From Lingula anatina (Eukaryota; Brachiopoda; Lingulata; Lingulida; Lingulidae): a DNA stretch of 37,711 nt. Location of the stretch: NCBI RefSeq assembly GCF_001039355.2, contig NW_019775643.1, positions 123,765 to 161,475 of the forward strand, read 5' to 3'. The notes under the pieces were generated by a model. It was given only the letters and a program-made list of their open reading frames with translations, made no database searches and had not been told where the DNA came from. Every line of letters begins with the position of its first letter. The first letter of the stretch is position 1. Both the position numbers and the translations under genes were made by a program. This document shows positions 8,809 to 21,127 of the stretch, in pieces.

Positions 8809-11383
8809 CACTGATATTAGAATTGTGCGCTCCCCATCGTTTTTAACTTCTCTAACACAATCGCCTCCGGTTTATATCCCAGCGATGTTCATTCCACTAC
8901 ACGCCGATTCCAGTTTGACTAGTATCAACAACTAACACACTGAAATACATACTTTAAGAATCGACATTTCAGATTTTTAACACTTTCAACTCTAATTACA
9001 ATCAACCAACAAAACACTTCATTTACCAGAGAAGTTAGACTTTAGGATGCACGTGGTTAGTAATTTTCATATGTGAAAGAGGGCGCTGCTATGCCCCTTG
9101 CCTTCCAGTACAGTATCATGATAGTGATATGCATCTTTTCTTCTGTGGGCTAGATACCGTGCCTACCCTTTGTATGACCAAGATCATATGACCGCAAAGA
9201 AGAGAATGTTGCATAATACATAAGGCCTGGGTGTGGGTTTCTATTGTCTGGAGAAAGCTTTGTTGTTTTAAATTTTTTGCACTCTTACAAGTCACAGCTA
9301 TGGGATAATAATGCACCGTCACGCAAATTATTTTATCACTGCGATCAGAGTTCTTTTGCGGTGCGTGGCGACGGGAGGAGAGAGTTTGGTGAGAAAAAGG
9401 GGACTAAGTTTGGTAGCCCACATTCAACTGCGCTTTTGTCGTTATAAGTTAGTGAAGTACGAAAACAGATCTAACATGGGGAGTATTGGGTTACCAGCAG
9501 ATGCAGACCATGCCTGAATGTCTCTATTACACTGCCCGCTTCCTGACCCTTCTTTGATTACCAACTAACTGCCATTGCTTTTCAATTTAAAGCCACTAAA
9601 CCACAAATGCAATACTCCATTAAATGAGCTCAACATTACGTCAAGTTAACAAACTGTAATTCAACCAGGTTTCAACTAGAAAGAATTGTCACGTTTACGA
9701 CTCCCGTTGGCAATTCATTTAATGCCCTGCCATGACATCTCATCTGTGACCTCTACAGCACCTGCATCTTTGATCACTGTCTAATGATCTCGTGCTAGGT
9801 AACATACAGTGCAAAGTGAAAAACAACTTTGGGCACATTTATTAAAACAAAAAAAAAAAATGAGTGGAAAATGTGGCACTCGTTCTAATGTGGCGTGACG
9901 CAAGTCACCCAGACAGCGACAAGATGGTCTGCTTGACACACCTGAATGGCTGCTACCTGTGCTGAGCTGGCAGGCATCGAGGATGAAGCGAGACTAAATT
10001 GGAAACTAACTCAAGTACGCTTTTGGTCATTTTTTTCAGTAACATTTCACCCAGCCCCTAATCCACTGCGTGGCACGCATGCCACAATAACTCGCCCTTT
10101 GTCGGTTTACCATATAACTTTGCTTCACACGGCTTTTTGTAGCGCCCCTAAAATAATAAACCAGCCCTGGCTTTGTCCGCTGCCGGGAGTTATCTTCACA
10201 CCACAGGGCATGTTGACGTAGCAATTAACACTTTTGACGGATTCTTTGTTTCAGAGGAAGCAGCTTATGAGTATGGGGGATAATTAACATTCTGTTCAAA
10301 TATAGGGCAGCCCGAGGTGAGCACTAAATATTATGCTCAGTATACAAATAAACTAGAGAAAAGACCATAGTTAAGTGATGTTAACTTAACATAAACTATT
10401 TCACTCCACGGGGCCAGTGCACATAAACATCGGTGCATTTATAGGGACAATAGTTGGCGCTTTGCATAATGCTAATAAATCATGTTCTCCTGTACATAAT
10501 GTCTGTGAAACAAGCCAGTGAGGAATTAACTTTTAAATGACTTCCCAGCGTGAAATGCCAACATAACACTTGTAGCTCGAGTTTCACACACATAAAAAAC
10601 AACACTTTAAGGAAAAAGCTTGTATTAACGACTCCGGTAAATAGAAGAGGAGCTTGCGATAGCGATCTTAACTTATGGAGACACTCTGGTTAGAAATATG
10701 GCTCTGTTTAGGACTTAATCAGTCCCATACGTCCAAGGCATTCACACACTCAGCATATGAACAGGGCAAACAAATAGCAGTAGGAGTCGGAAAAATACTT
10801 TAATATTTTAAACAAATCAGAGTCGTTATATGAAGCTGGGATACAGTTCAACAAGATACAAATCTGTATAACCATATGTTGAAAAGAGATAAACATTTTC
10901 CTTCAAACGTAGCACGACTTCTGGAATTAATGAACACGTGACAAATTGAAAAACTAATTGGTCGGATGTTTTCTTTAAAATCCAACTTGACTTCTTTTAA
11001 AGTTTCCCGTTTAATTTCACTAGAAGTATAAATAACGCCTGGACAAAAAATAAACGTGAACTTTGTCCGAGTCCTGTGAATGTGAATAAGTAAACAAATT
11101 TTCAAAATCCACACCCGCGATTTTTCCCCCCAACGGTTACATATTTTTTCAAAACAAGTTTTAAAGATAATGTTAAACGAATTCCAGATAGAGCTGAATT
11201 TCAGAACTTCTTGACACAGAAGAAAAAAGACGATCAACCGAGCCCCCACCGCAATGGCGACACTACTGAGCAAAAGACACTGATTTCACATGCACTACTG
11301 GCGTTATTAAAGCTTTTGTCGCAGAAGCTCATCAAAATCTTTACATTTTAAAGAAAATATTGTATGAACATTAACTAACGTAC
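8809..11383. other. Non-coding spacer upstream of innexin B, possible 5' intron
   Basis: No credible coding gene. The 91-codon plus frame at 9946-10221 and the 141-codon minus frame at 10848-11273 have no recognisable motifs. If the donor at 11384 is used, the whole stretch is the 5' UTR intron of innexin B, about 2.6 kb. A short A run lies at about 9848-9860. Confidence 0.4.
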
Positions 11384-11631
11384 CTTTCTAGGTGACCACT
11401 GTATAGTACAGTTTCTGGCTAGCTACTTTTACAGAACTTCTTAAACTTTTTCGCAGCTGGCTTGTCAATATAGTTCTCGGTCTGTGCTGAATAATCTACC
11501 ACATCTCACTCGATACACTTAGTAGGCGTAGCTACGTGACAGGCGGAAATGACGAAATCGGCCAAGACGTGACGCTTCCGTATAATTTATGTACTCATTG
11601 TAGTGTTTGTGGTGTCACGTTCACCCATTGG
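11384..11631 (-). promoter_or_regulatory. Candidate promoter and first exon of innexin B
   Basis: On the minus strand this block has, in order, a CCAAT box (11631-11627), a TATA-like CATAAATTATA (about 11592-11582), a more GC-rich stretch with TGACG-type elements, and a donor-like TAGAAAG|GTACGTTAG with the exon ending at 11384. The order and spacing would suit a short 5' exon of about 150-170 nt spliced to the acceptor at 8790. No single element is diagnostic, and the first exon would contain upstream ATGs. The call is inference. Confidence 0.25.
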
Positions 11632-14068
11632 TGGGCTGGGCATCCTGAATGGTCTTCTTTAGTCAGAATATTAAACTCCTTCCCATTTCAGTGAAGTCCA
11701 ATTACTATGCCATTTGAATTCGTGCATTGCAGATTGTCAGATATACATAAGATTTTTAAAAGCTGAATGCCCCGTAACTAGACAAGCGCAGATAATGGGG
11801 TGTCCCCCGCGGGGTTTACAGCCTGACCCTGCCAAACTGGCGCGTGATTACTTCTAAATAGCTTTTGTTACATGATCTCAGAGCAGGGATAGTTGTGTAA
11901 TCTTAGCTCCGCCAGGTAGCACAACAAAAGCCATTCCCACTTGTTTGGAGAACTTGTTACCTTTACCAAAGCAATAACAACTTTCATGTCTGGGAAGACC
12001 GCAATGTGAGGCACGTAGAAGTAGTTTCTTTGAGATTCGAACGAACCACCCTTTTGGTCAAGAGACGGTCCACTTTGAAATAAAGTTTGATCTAGGTTCT
12101 ATGCCAACGTGTATGTTTCTCGATGAAAGGTTCACTTTTTCAGAAAAAGAACCCTCCCCTCCTTTTGCAATTGCTGGCTATATCCCAGACTACCATGATG
12201 ATTTGCTGATAACTCACAGCTCACAGCTGAAACTTCCAAACCGCCCTCTCTCACAGTGAGCGAAATTCGTCAGATTAAAAAAAGTCTAGTTTACATTAAC
12301 AAAAAGATCTCTTCAATATTTCTATCAAAATATTATATATGTATATCTTTAGAAATAAATACAAATATCATATATATCTTTAAAAAAAATTAATAAAATG
12401 AAAAAAAAAAAAACCTATCGATGTACCGGTACTTAGGAAACCTAATCTTTATACCAGGAATGTTTTTTTTTTTTTTTTTTTTTTTTTTTACGAATTCAGA
12501 AAAACTTAATTTTACTGAGGTGTCACATATATCTGTCAGTTGTGACATAAAATAGCCCTGTCCTCAACAGAGCAATATATTCTGATGAAATATTTTAAAG
12601 GATTTCGTGAAATGTAGGCCTACACAATGAATCATTAGCATAATTGAGCTCAGGTCAACCTGATATAATGTGTGGATACGTCACGTACTGTCAGAGTCCC
12701 TTTTGAGAGGAGATCGAGTTCATCTGAGTTTATCTTCGAATTTCAAATGAGCGGATGTTTGATAGAATGATGTTAAAGGAAAGAGGTGGGTTTGCATCAT
12801 AATAACCCCAAGAGATGAAGCTCCTGTGAAAATGTGTTGAAATTTGAGACAATGCTTATAGGCTCAATGTCGAGAGTTGCCAAACAATGAATTTCAAAAA
12901 TACCGTACAAAATGAGAAAAAGGAGAATTACTAAAATGCGACAAAATAATATTTGATAAAGGAAAAAAAATCTTGCCCTGTAATAATAATGTACCGGCTA
13001 ACTTTGGTGTTTCTATTACAATAAAAAGCAAAAATAAACCCAGGTTGATTTTTATTATTTGCACGTTAAGTACTTCAAGCTATGCACGAAAGACGCTCAT
13101 ATTCTTCTTCATTTCAGTTTAAAACGCACTGAGTTCTCATTAGCTGATCTAAAAATGACTTAGATCTCAGATTGTTGTGATCAAGAGAGATGTAATAACA
13201 TGTCTTCTATTTACATGCCGTCTACGATGTGGCTGGAATGAACGCATCAGTCTATTTTCATGGTTTCTTGATTTCAAACATATTTATCTCTTAAAATGCA
13301 GACAGATAAAGCTAGCTGAAAACTACGCCCAGCGTAATGGGTTTGAATTACACCATAAAAATGTATGGGGGTGTCCGTGATAAATCATATGTGATAGCAT
13401 CAAGTTTTGAAAGAAAGGGGGAGAGTTTAAAATATGAATAAAACTTATAATGTAAAATTGCGCAATCCACACCGTGTCCGTGACTGTCCGGGAATAAATC
13501 TGGGGACGGATGCGGGTTTTCCTGGTCCTCGCCATGTTGAAAACAAAGGAGTGCCTGTCGTCGTGAGACAACATACTTGATAATATATGAATCCTATTTG
13601 TTTTACCCAAAATATTTTGTGGTTTTGTAAAAACGTTTAAGTTGACACGCATATGACTCAGGAGAAAGACTGCTAGTTGAAGTTAAGGGGGCTGTAACCA
13701 AGATTATTGTTTCTGTATATTAATCTTTTTAACTCTTACCATGCTATTTTTCTTTCAATGCAAAAACGGGTTCTGGTAATGTTGGATTAAAAAAAACGCA
13801 AGAAGTTATTTTAAAAACTTAACTGCAACGCGAAGCAACGTAAGCAAAGGGTTTTTAACCTTCAAGACGCTACATAAAAGGGAGCCGTGGCCCACCCTTG
13901 GATCTCCTCCTGTGTTCATGGACGTAAAAACAATAAAACAAGTCCTTCATGTCTAGCTGTGTCGTTTTGGTACACTAGAGATTACCTTTAAAGAAGCACC
14001 CCACGTAAAACTTCAAAGAAGAGCCAGATATAAACCACAACGCGTTCTGAATTCATATCAAACATCGT
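11632..14068. other. Non-coding spacer between innexins B and C
   Basis: Contains a 10-bp CCCCGCGGGG palindrome near 11806-11815, an AT-rich low-complexity patch (about 12300-12420) and a long T run (12463-12489). A 109-codon minus frame at 13323-13652 shows no known motif. No RNA gene was recognised. Confidence 0.5.
12463..12489. repeat. T27 homopolymer
   Basis: An uninterrupted run of 27 T on the plus strand. It could be a simple tract or the poly(A) tail of an old minus-strand retroinsertion. No retrotransposon body was recognised beside it. Confidence 0.9.
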
Positions 14069-14090
14069 TTTATTTAAAATCAGCTTTATT
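14069..14090 (-). terminator. Paired candidate poly(A) signals of innexin C
   Basis: Two AATAAA hexamers on the minus strand, 14090-14085 and 14074-14069, are followed about 25-35 nt later by a GU-rich GTTGTGGTTT. This is the best-formed polyadenylation region in the window and would give innexin C a 3' UTR of about 1.4 kb. Confidence 0.5.
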
Positions 14091-15505
14091 TCCAACGAAC
14101 GTGATGACCTTAAAGTTAATAAAATACAAACATTTTGTGATAGCCATTAACTTGAGCATATAATTTCAATTGTGGTTAATTCTAATTTGCATAGCATTAC
14201 CGGACCGGAGTCCAAAAAGTGAACTAAACTATCCCATCACCGATACCCATCCTAATCTATCTTACCAATTCAACATCTCATTTAAGCTTTAAATCAACAG
14301 CACCTATGTACATGGTCTATACCAAGAGATCATAAAGTTCGCTCCCTAATTACAATTACTAAGACTACAATTACCGATCTCAATTTTCAGGTAAAATTAA
14401 ACTTTCAACATAAACATGCCATGTTTTTTTCTTTTTTTATCTTAATCTTTAGTAATAGCAGTGAAAATGACCAACCGACTTTAACCAAGGCTGCCGGTCG
14501 GGTAGTGGAAATGACTATCCACTGGAAGACAATAGTTGTTATAAATTGCTAAGTGCATGCTACTGGAATTTAATGGTGTGTTTATCTAATGCATCTAAGT
14601 AATTGCTCTATCCATATGCGCTTGTTGCTGAGCAATATAAAGCAGAATACATTAAAACCCTTGTGATAGTCAGAATACTGCTTGACAAAGCTACTGTGCC
14701 TAATACAACCACCCTCCGCAGTTATTCGGGGGATACATAAGAAAAAAGCTTCATAATACCAAGAAGGCAAGATTTAGCAGACCACGTGCTTTTTCATGTG
14801 ACTAGCAGATACGCATAGAAGCAACTATACTTACATTACGACTAGGCTTGTTGTTGTAAAAAATTCAAAACATGAGATTTACAAACGTTGTCCCAGTTAC
14901 GAGCGCCGAGTTCAGTGGCAAAATAATGTAATACCCTGCTCAGAGATTTCCTGCAGCTTTCGTTCAGTACATCACAAAACACAATAACAAGACAATGGAA
15001 TGATGATACAATAACAACTTAGTTTCGTTCTTTAATAATGTTTTAACTTCGAAATGCCATAGCTTTGACTGAAAAGTTACCCCTTCTCATTCTCTCGTGG
15101 TGTTTTTCTAATATATTACAATCACAAATACATATCTTCGCTGGTCTGTTTTCAAAGCTTCACTAAATATTTTGAAGAACTATGGGAGTGTTTAAGATCT
15201 GTGCGAATATTATTTTGTCATTTAACACGTATTGTTTGCATAGGAATGTGTCTTCAAAATATGTTAGCAAAATATTTGTCAGTCGAAAGTCAATGCTCGA
15301 GCTTAGGTGTTGACATGTGCAGCATTTGTCATTCGAAAAATAAAACTATGTATATGATTCAGAGAAGGTACTCTTGAGCATTGTGTTTCTTTTTAAAGTA
15401 AAAGACAATTGGCCCCATTGCAGCAAACAACACCGTCAAATGTGGTCCCAGTATATGGAATAAATTGACTATCATTTAAAGAAAAAATTGACTTTTATCT
15501 AAAGT
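14091..15505 (-). other. Probable 3' UTR of innexin C
   Basis: AT-rich non-coding sequence between the innexin C stop codon and the paired AATAAA signals. Short frames such as 14582-14770 (62 codons, minus) have no recognisable content. Assigning it to the gene C transcript is inference. Confidence 0.4.
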
Positions 15506-16696
15506 TTATGCTGGTTGCATAACTTCGGTGTCCTTGGGGTGGAACTGGGGTTTGTTCTTAATGAAATGATCCCAGAGCTCTGCGACTACTTCAGCTACAA
15601 CGACATCGCTGGTGTTTCGACCGATCAATTTCAGTATAAATACACCGTCCTGTTTCAAATATTTGGTGTTGAAGGCCTTGGTCATCTTGGTTTCCGAATT
15701 GGTGGCGATTTTCTGCATCAGTTTCAGATTTTTTCTGACGAAATGGTTTCTCTCGCGGACGAAGAGCAGACTCATCCAAGTGAAGAAGCCGAAAACGGTG
15801 GCGCCTGCAACCAAGACAAGCCAGAACCAGATGAACATGTAAATCTTTTCGTTGAACAAATTGATAGGGAGGGTGCACTGTACAGTGTGTCGATGGATAT
15901 TGCCGCCGAGTTGACGAACTTTGAAGTCGCAGAGAGTGACTCGCGGGAAGCGGCCGTGAGATGTCCAGTCTCGATTGTTGGCCATGTCGTCGATGACGTC
16001 GAAGCCGTAGATATGGTACTGTGTACCCAAGAACGTGTTCAGCAGAAAGAATTGCCCGATGGCGTTCGCCATGTACAGCAGCTTGCAGAACAGAAACAGA
16101 AACACCAAGAAGTTTCCGTAGCGTTTGCCGACAAAGAGGCAGCAGTACTTGGCAAGCATCTGTTTGATGGAGGTACAGCAACCCTTCTCGTACTCGCGAT
16201 TAGAATCGAAATATCTGTCCATGTGTCGCACCAAAAATTTGATCACCTTCTCCCTGTTCTCAGGGTTCAGGTTGTCCACCCCTCCCAGGGCGTTGACAAT
16301 CATATGGACATCAATACCCGTGCTACCGGACATCAACCTCCATACAATGGTCGGGATGTAAAACAATAGAGACTGCAGCAGTAACATTATGGGCACCCAC
16401 TGATAGTAGCCGATGTGGGCCCTTGGAAGCTCGGCGCCCGGAATCCGTTCCTCGAACGGCATGTAATACGTGTTGGAAATCCAGCATATATTGTTCGCAT
16501 AGTCTTCGTGTGCGCCCGTGAAAACGGCGGGTACCCAGCAAACGATTGGGTCGCCGACATATTGTTTTGTGCTCACTAGTACAGTGAAAACCAGCAGAAT
16601 GATCGACGTGTATCTGTGTGAGAGTCTGTCATAAAAATCGTCATCACACCGAAGGCCCTTCCAGGCCCTCCCTAGAATGTCAATGAAAGGCGCCAT
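15506..16696 (-). CDS. Innexin C (gap-junction/hemichannel subunit)
   Basis: A complete 396-residue single-exon innexin. It shares the MAPF start and GELPRAH-type loop 1 with A and B, but STKQYVGDP (42-50), RHMDRYFD (157-164) and the DGVFILKLIGRNT block (about 350-362) ally it with D. C53 and C71 are in loop 1, YYQW at 97-100, TM2 about 98-119, TM3 about 197-223, C256 and C274 in loop 2, and TM4 about 286-311. Distinctive are two Cys-Cys pairs in the cytoplasmic loop, C173/C174 and C185/C186, absent from B and only partly present in A. The tail is short and ends MQPA, with no PDZ-like terminus. No loop glycosylation sequon is present. It is about 65% identical to D by hand count. The 284-codon antisense frame at 15515-16369 is a shadow. 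Confidence 0.97.
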   Translation of the reverse strand: MAPFIDILGRAWKGLRCDDDFYDRLSHRYTSIILLVFTVLVSTKQYVGDPIVCWVPAVFTGAHEDYANNICWISNTYYMPFEERIPGAELPRAHIGYYQWVPIMLLLQSLLFYIPTIVWRLMSGSTGIDVHMIVNALGGVDNLNPENREKVIKFLVRHMDRYFDSNREYEKGCCTSIKQMLAKYCCLFVGKRYGNFLVFLFLFCKLLYMANAIGQFFLLNTFLGTQYHIYGFDVIDDMANNRDWTSHGRFPRVTLCDFKVRQLGGNIHRHTVQCTLPINLFNEKIYMFIWFWLVLVAGATVFGFFTWMSLLFVRERNHFVRKNLKLMQKIATNSETKMTKAFNTKYLKQDGVFILKLIGRNTSDVVVAEVVAELWDHFIKNKPQFHPKDTEVMQPA

Positions 16697-16714
16697 TCTG
16701 GAAAGAAAAAATAG
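16697..16714 (-). other. Splice acceptor abutting the innexin C start codon
   Basis: The minus strand reads CTATTTTTTCTTTCCAG|aATG, the strongest acceptor of the four, with CAG one base before the initiator. The single exonic base is A, as in innexin D. Confidence 0.65.
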
Positions 16715-17992
16715 AAAGTCACATAAGTTATGGTCACCTCACAGATGTGACATTTCTAGAAAATTCATTTTTTCTTTTTTATTTAAAAGACGTGGAGAAT
16801 GATTACAGTGTAATATTTATTTTTTCTGGTTCAAATGTTTAAAGCATTTAAAGCATTTGAAATAATGTTGTGAAAAGGTAGTGAGTATCCTGTATTGGGA
16901 AATGCATGAAAATTCAATTTCTATTTTACGTATCACGGTGACACGACAAAAATAATTAATCCCACTTCAGACCCGACGCTTCAATATGCCAACACGCCAA
17001 ACCTCACAAATCTATTTCCGATTACATGTGGGCAAACAGTTCCGTTCCGGCTGTCAAGTTTATGTACAAAAAAAAATCTAACTCTATTCTGTCTTAAATT
17101 GATTTCATAAACTTTTATAGTAACCTGTGACTTTTCTTGCGTCAACCAAAGGGCAAACTGAGACAGTAACGCCAAGCCTAAGGGTCCACATATTCTCAGA
17201 CGACAATAGAGATTTGTCGTGTGAGTGCCTGCCTTGACTGAGAAGATGACAAACAGAAAAGGCTTGCTGGCAAAGTAATTGAGACTAGGGACGCACGTTC
17301 CGCATGCCTGTACGCATTATTAGGGTTGAATAACAAGCCGTATAGGACGTGGTTTGACTAACAAGATGTATCTGTACGGCCTTTGGAGTTGGATGTTACA
17401 TCATACTGTTACACATTTCAAGTTAATTACTTCAACTTGGGCATTTAAAATGAAATGTAATGAGAATCCAAATCGATATCCTTATACACTCAAAAACAAA
17501 GACAGACAAAAAACCATCCACCGTTTTTCAAAGAGTGGACCCAAGCACCTGTTGCACCATTCTGATTTATAAGGGACGCTATATCACTCTGACATAAATA
17601 TTCATGCAGACATTATTTGAAAACAAGACCATTTTATTATGCGTGTTACACTCAATGATATTCTCTCGTGACGACGCGGCAGTATGCAAATCATGCGTCT
17701 CTTGATTTCTGAACCGGAAAGTCCAGACTTTCCGTGCTTCGGTCCATTATGCTCCCTCTTAAACAATACCCGATCGTTTTACACTGGTACCAGTAGCCGC
17801 TACAACACACAGTCCGTCGACATTACGAAACAATGAGTTACCATGGTAGCCCACGAAACAAAGCGATTCTAATGGACATTTCGAGACAATTCAGCAAGTG
17901 AGAAAGGGTCATTATCAACAAATGTCAAGTTAATTGTTTTTTAGCACAATTTCAATACAACAACGCTACCCTATCCCCTCTTTTCTTCTTAC
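16715..17992. other. Non-coding stretch upstream of innexin C, possible 5' intron
   Basis: No coding gene seen. If the donor at 17993 is used, this is the 5' UTR intron of innexin C (about 1.3 kb). It contains a near-perfect palindrome, CGGAAAGTC (17715-17723) and GACTTTCCG (17726-17734), with a 2-nt centre. Confidence 0.4.
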
Positions 17993-18000
17993 CTTAACAT
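17989..18000 (-). other. Candidate 5' UTR splice donor for innexin C
   Basis: The minus strand reads ATGTTAAG|GTAAGAAG, a near-consensus donor with the exon ending at 17993. Joined to the acceptor at 16698 it would give an intron of about 1295 bp. Its use is unproven, and a comparable donor lies at 20990. Confidence 0.3.
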
Positions 18001-20983
18001 ATTCGCTGGCTGTAAAGCCCGCGGAACACCAGCTATCGTGTGATGATGCATCAAACTCGTGAATTTTGCCCAATTATACGTAATATTATGTCTCTTAGGA
18101 TAACTTTTTTTGTTGGAAAATTTACCCGGAATAATCGGAATTTTGTCATTGTTTTTATAACTCGGATTGCCTTTCTTATTAGTGCTATCAAGAACATTTT
18201 GGCAAGACACCGTTTCACCCTGTGTTTTATATTAACTATGCTTAGTTGGTCGTTTATTTGAGAGAGAAGTAAAGAAGAAAACATGACCACTAGTGATCAC
18301 CAGGGTAAAATCAGATGAGCTTTCGAGCTTCCAAAACTGTGGTCCAAAGTAAGCACCGTTGCCATCGCAACGAGGTGCTTCTATTTGCTAAGTATACAAC
18401 AAAACCGAGACATATGGCTTATACTTTGGGGAACAATGCCATGCACTGAAAAAAATGTTTGGGGTATTTTCGCACAGACGCTAGTTTGATGCAGGACGAG
18501 TAAACAGTGTATGTAACGCACGTGTAATTTTAAACACATCCAAAATTTCTGAGATTGGAGCAACCAGGCTTTTACGACAGTGATGTTTGTGTAAGGTGGC
18601 AAGACACGCTAGACAACAAGTGGTTGAAACTTGAGAAAACAGCTCCACGCGATCTGACCATGTGGGCTTTGCCTTACTTCTTCCGAAATTATACCTCCAG
18701 GTGGGATATAATAGATTTCAGTGGATGCTAACTCTCCTGTATATCACCTATCATGAAGTCATTCAAACCTCTTAAGAGCTATTCTTGAAACGAAAATTGC
18801 CCTTTTGCCAGTGAACAAACGCTAGGCCCTTTTTTAAGAATCGAACTTTAATCCAGGCGCGCAAATAGTGTCAGAATGGCGAGCTAATATTTCAACTTTA
18901 CGTAGTTACGCTACTGACTGTGCTGAAATTAAACATCAAGCGACGCTATCTCCAACCATGCTGAACGCGGCGGGCACTTGTGTATCAACACCCCCCTTTC
19001 ATTACCTGCCAATACTTAATTGGTTTATTTTAATAAAAGTAACTAATCACTCCTGTTTGGACTCAAGAGTGCAACAGACCTTGTTTTTACCTCCTGCTAA
19101 TTTCATTTGTCATAAAAAATTGCTATGTGTGGGGGGAAAAGAGACAAGGCTATGGTGCGAGAAATAAAGTACAGTAAAAATTTAAACAAATCTGTGCAGG
19201 TGGCTTCAAGAGCAGAATACAATGGAGCGCACGACCCTTGTCCCATCTTACCGTCTCAGTTCGCACGAAAAGATTGACTAGGAAAGTAAAGTGAAACCGA
19301 ATAAACATGGGCGTATTCGTGATTATGACGTCTCGAAGCTATTTACAACAGCTATAACTTGAATGAATAAAAAACATTCATGACAAAATAAGAAAAAAAA
19401 ACAGGAAGTTCTAAAATACAATTTTTTTTCAAAAATTAAAACAATTACGGAAAAGGCTACCACTTTGAGTAAACTTGTGAAGTAGTTCATGTTTAGTTTA
19501 TACTCAGTTCAAATCTGTTTTCTTTCCCTGGTGATCATGTGATGTAATACAAAACTAGAAATTTTTCAAGTCGTGTGACAGATTGCCACTAACACTAGGC
19601 AATAATTTACTGCAACATTTATCCTGGAGGGGGAATTACTTCGCGGCAGAAGGACCTGTTCCTCTTAAAACTCAACATTCATCAAAAATGAAAAACGAAA
19701 CAATTTACTGTACTTTTTAACGACAACAGAATAAATATGCAATTTCCTCTATATTAGTTGGGCATTATAACGAGTTCCAATATATAAGTTCATGTAACCA
19801 CTGAGGGCACCATATATTTCCAAATATTACTATCATAAACATTCTCTTTTGTTATTTCAGATTCATTTCCTTGTGAAAATTTGCTATTTAAATAATAGCT
19901 GTAGGTGACAGCGCAAGCCTTGTTATGGGCCTTTTTTGTGTATGTGTGCGTGTTTGGTAAAAACAAGTACATTCAATCTTATGAACTACCCTAAACCAGG
20001 GGCCTTTGAAGTTTTCCTTTGGTCTTTCTATTAATAGTACGAAAGAAATATCAATTTTTGGCCAGCAGTGGGTGGAAGGGAAATATCACTTATGTTAGTC
20101 TGCACTGGAGACTATACAGCTACACACAGCCAGTATATATTAATAAACAGGACTTCATAAAGTCAGGAATTTTACCATCAGTCTGTTGAGCTAATCACCG
20201 CACCAAGACTCACGGCTAAGTTTATCTCCTTCACGCGGGGTTAGATCAACGCACAGAGTTCCTTTGTTCTCCTTCCAGGTGTTAATTGCTTAGCTTATTA
20301 ACTTTGGTTATGTAATATTATATGTACTCTCTTCCAGTGTTGACTCAGTTAATTCTGGCACTATTTCTCTCATAAGGATAACTAACGCTAAGCCAGCCTA
20401 AAGCGTCCCGCATATGGCGAGGTGACACTTTGATGACCCAACTGCGCCATATTGAAGTTATCTTTAATAAAGTGTCTCATCACGAGACTATATTAGAAGT
20501 AATGGTGCGGTAGAGTCATCGTTTGATTTGATCGAAATAAAAACATTACTCAGGGAACTCGAGGCAGAGAGGAAACTTCCTACTGAGTTATCAACAAATT
20601 CGCTGTGTTTAGGCCTTTCAACAGATGCCAGAAATCTAAGATGATACACGTACCATGATACAGCATGAAGCCCACTACACTCTCAGTATAATATTTAGGT
20701 CATCTCTCTGCTGGAAAAAAGTTTTACCCCAAAACGATATTAATCCCTCAGACTCGCTGAACTAGGCCGTTTGAATCAAGTTCTGTAGTTGTAATTAATC
20801 TGTGATATTTCAAATATACCTCCACGAAACTTCGATTGATTATGTATTGGCTTGAATAAACAATGGGACTGATAATGCGTTGGATCGTGGGAAAGCGGGA
20901 TAGCGAAATATACGACCTATTACGACAAACTTTAAATGTGACGAAACTTCACTAGTCTTATACTAAGATTTTACGTGAAATTT
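18001..20983. other. Non-coding, no gene seen
   Basis: Only short, overlapping frames of 60-99 codons on both strands, none with a recognisable motif. Many in-frame stops, AT-rich. No repeat or RNA gene recognised. Confidence 0.5.
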
Positions 20984-21127
20984 TCTTACCTTCAATGGCC
21001 TATTCTGTATCTTGTATCTCTCTTCGGTGTTGATATGGAATGTTCCTAGTTACTTCTTTACGTTTGGTTCCGTGTCCCATCCACTCTCTCTCCTTCAGTC
21101 ACTGTCTCCAGATTACGCAGCTATTGG
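20984..21127 (-). promoter_or_regulatory. Candidate alternative first exon and donor for innexin C
   Basis: The minus strand has a CCAAT box at 21127-21123 and then, about 130 nt downstream, a strong donor ATTGAAG|GTAAGAAAA with the exon ending at 20990. The surrounding block (20990-21350) is visibly less AT-rich than its flanks. Spliced to 16698 it would give a 4.3-kb 5' intron. There is no TATA box, and it could equally belong to an unseen non-coding transcript. Confidence 0.2.

Noticed and set aside
10848-11273. 141-codon minus-strand frame, the largest outside the innexins
   Set aside because: Its residues show no recognisable domain, and the local composition is typical of the surrounding non-coding DNA. 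An upstream exon of a spliced gene cannot be excluded, but nothing supports it.
12030-12075. tRNA-like B-box (GTTCGAATC type) on the minus strand
   Set aside because: The flanking bases do not form a T-arm stem and no A-box or acceptor stem can be assembled around it.
15515-16369. Long plus-strand frame (284 codons) antisense to innexin C
   Set aside because: Shadow of innexin C. No equivalent frame of that extent is kept opposite innexins B or D, so there is no sign of selection.
17715-17734. Near-perfect palindrome CGGAAAGTC-CA-GACTTTCCG, resembling a kappaB half-site
   Set aside because: The arm length is near chance expectation for the window. No promoter can be anchored beside it.
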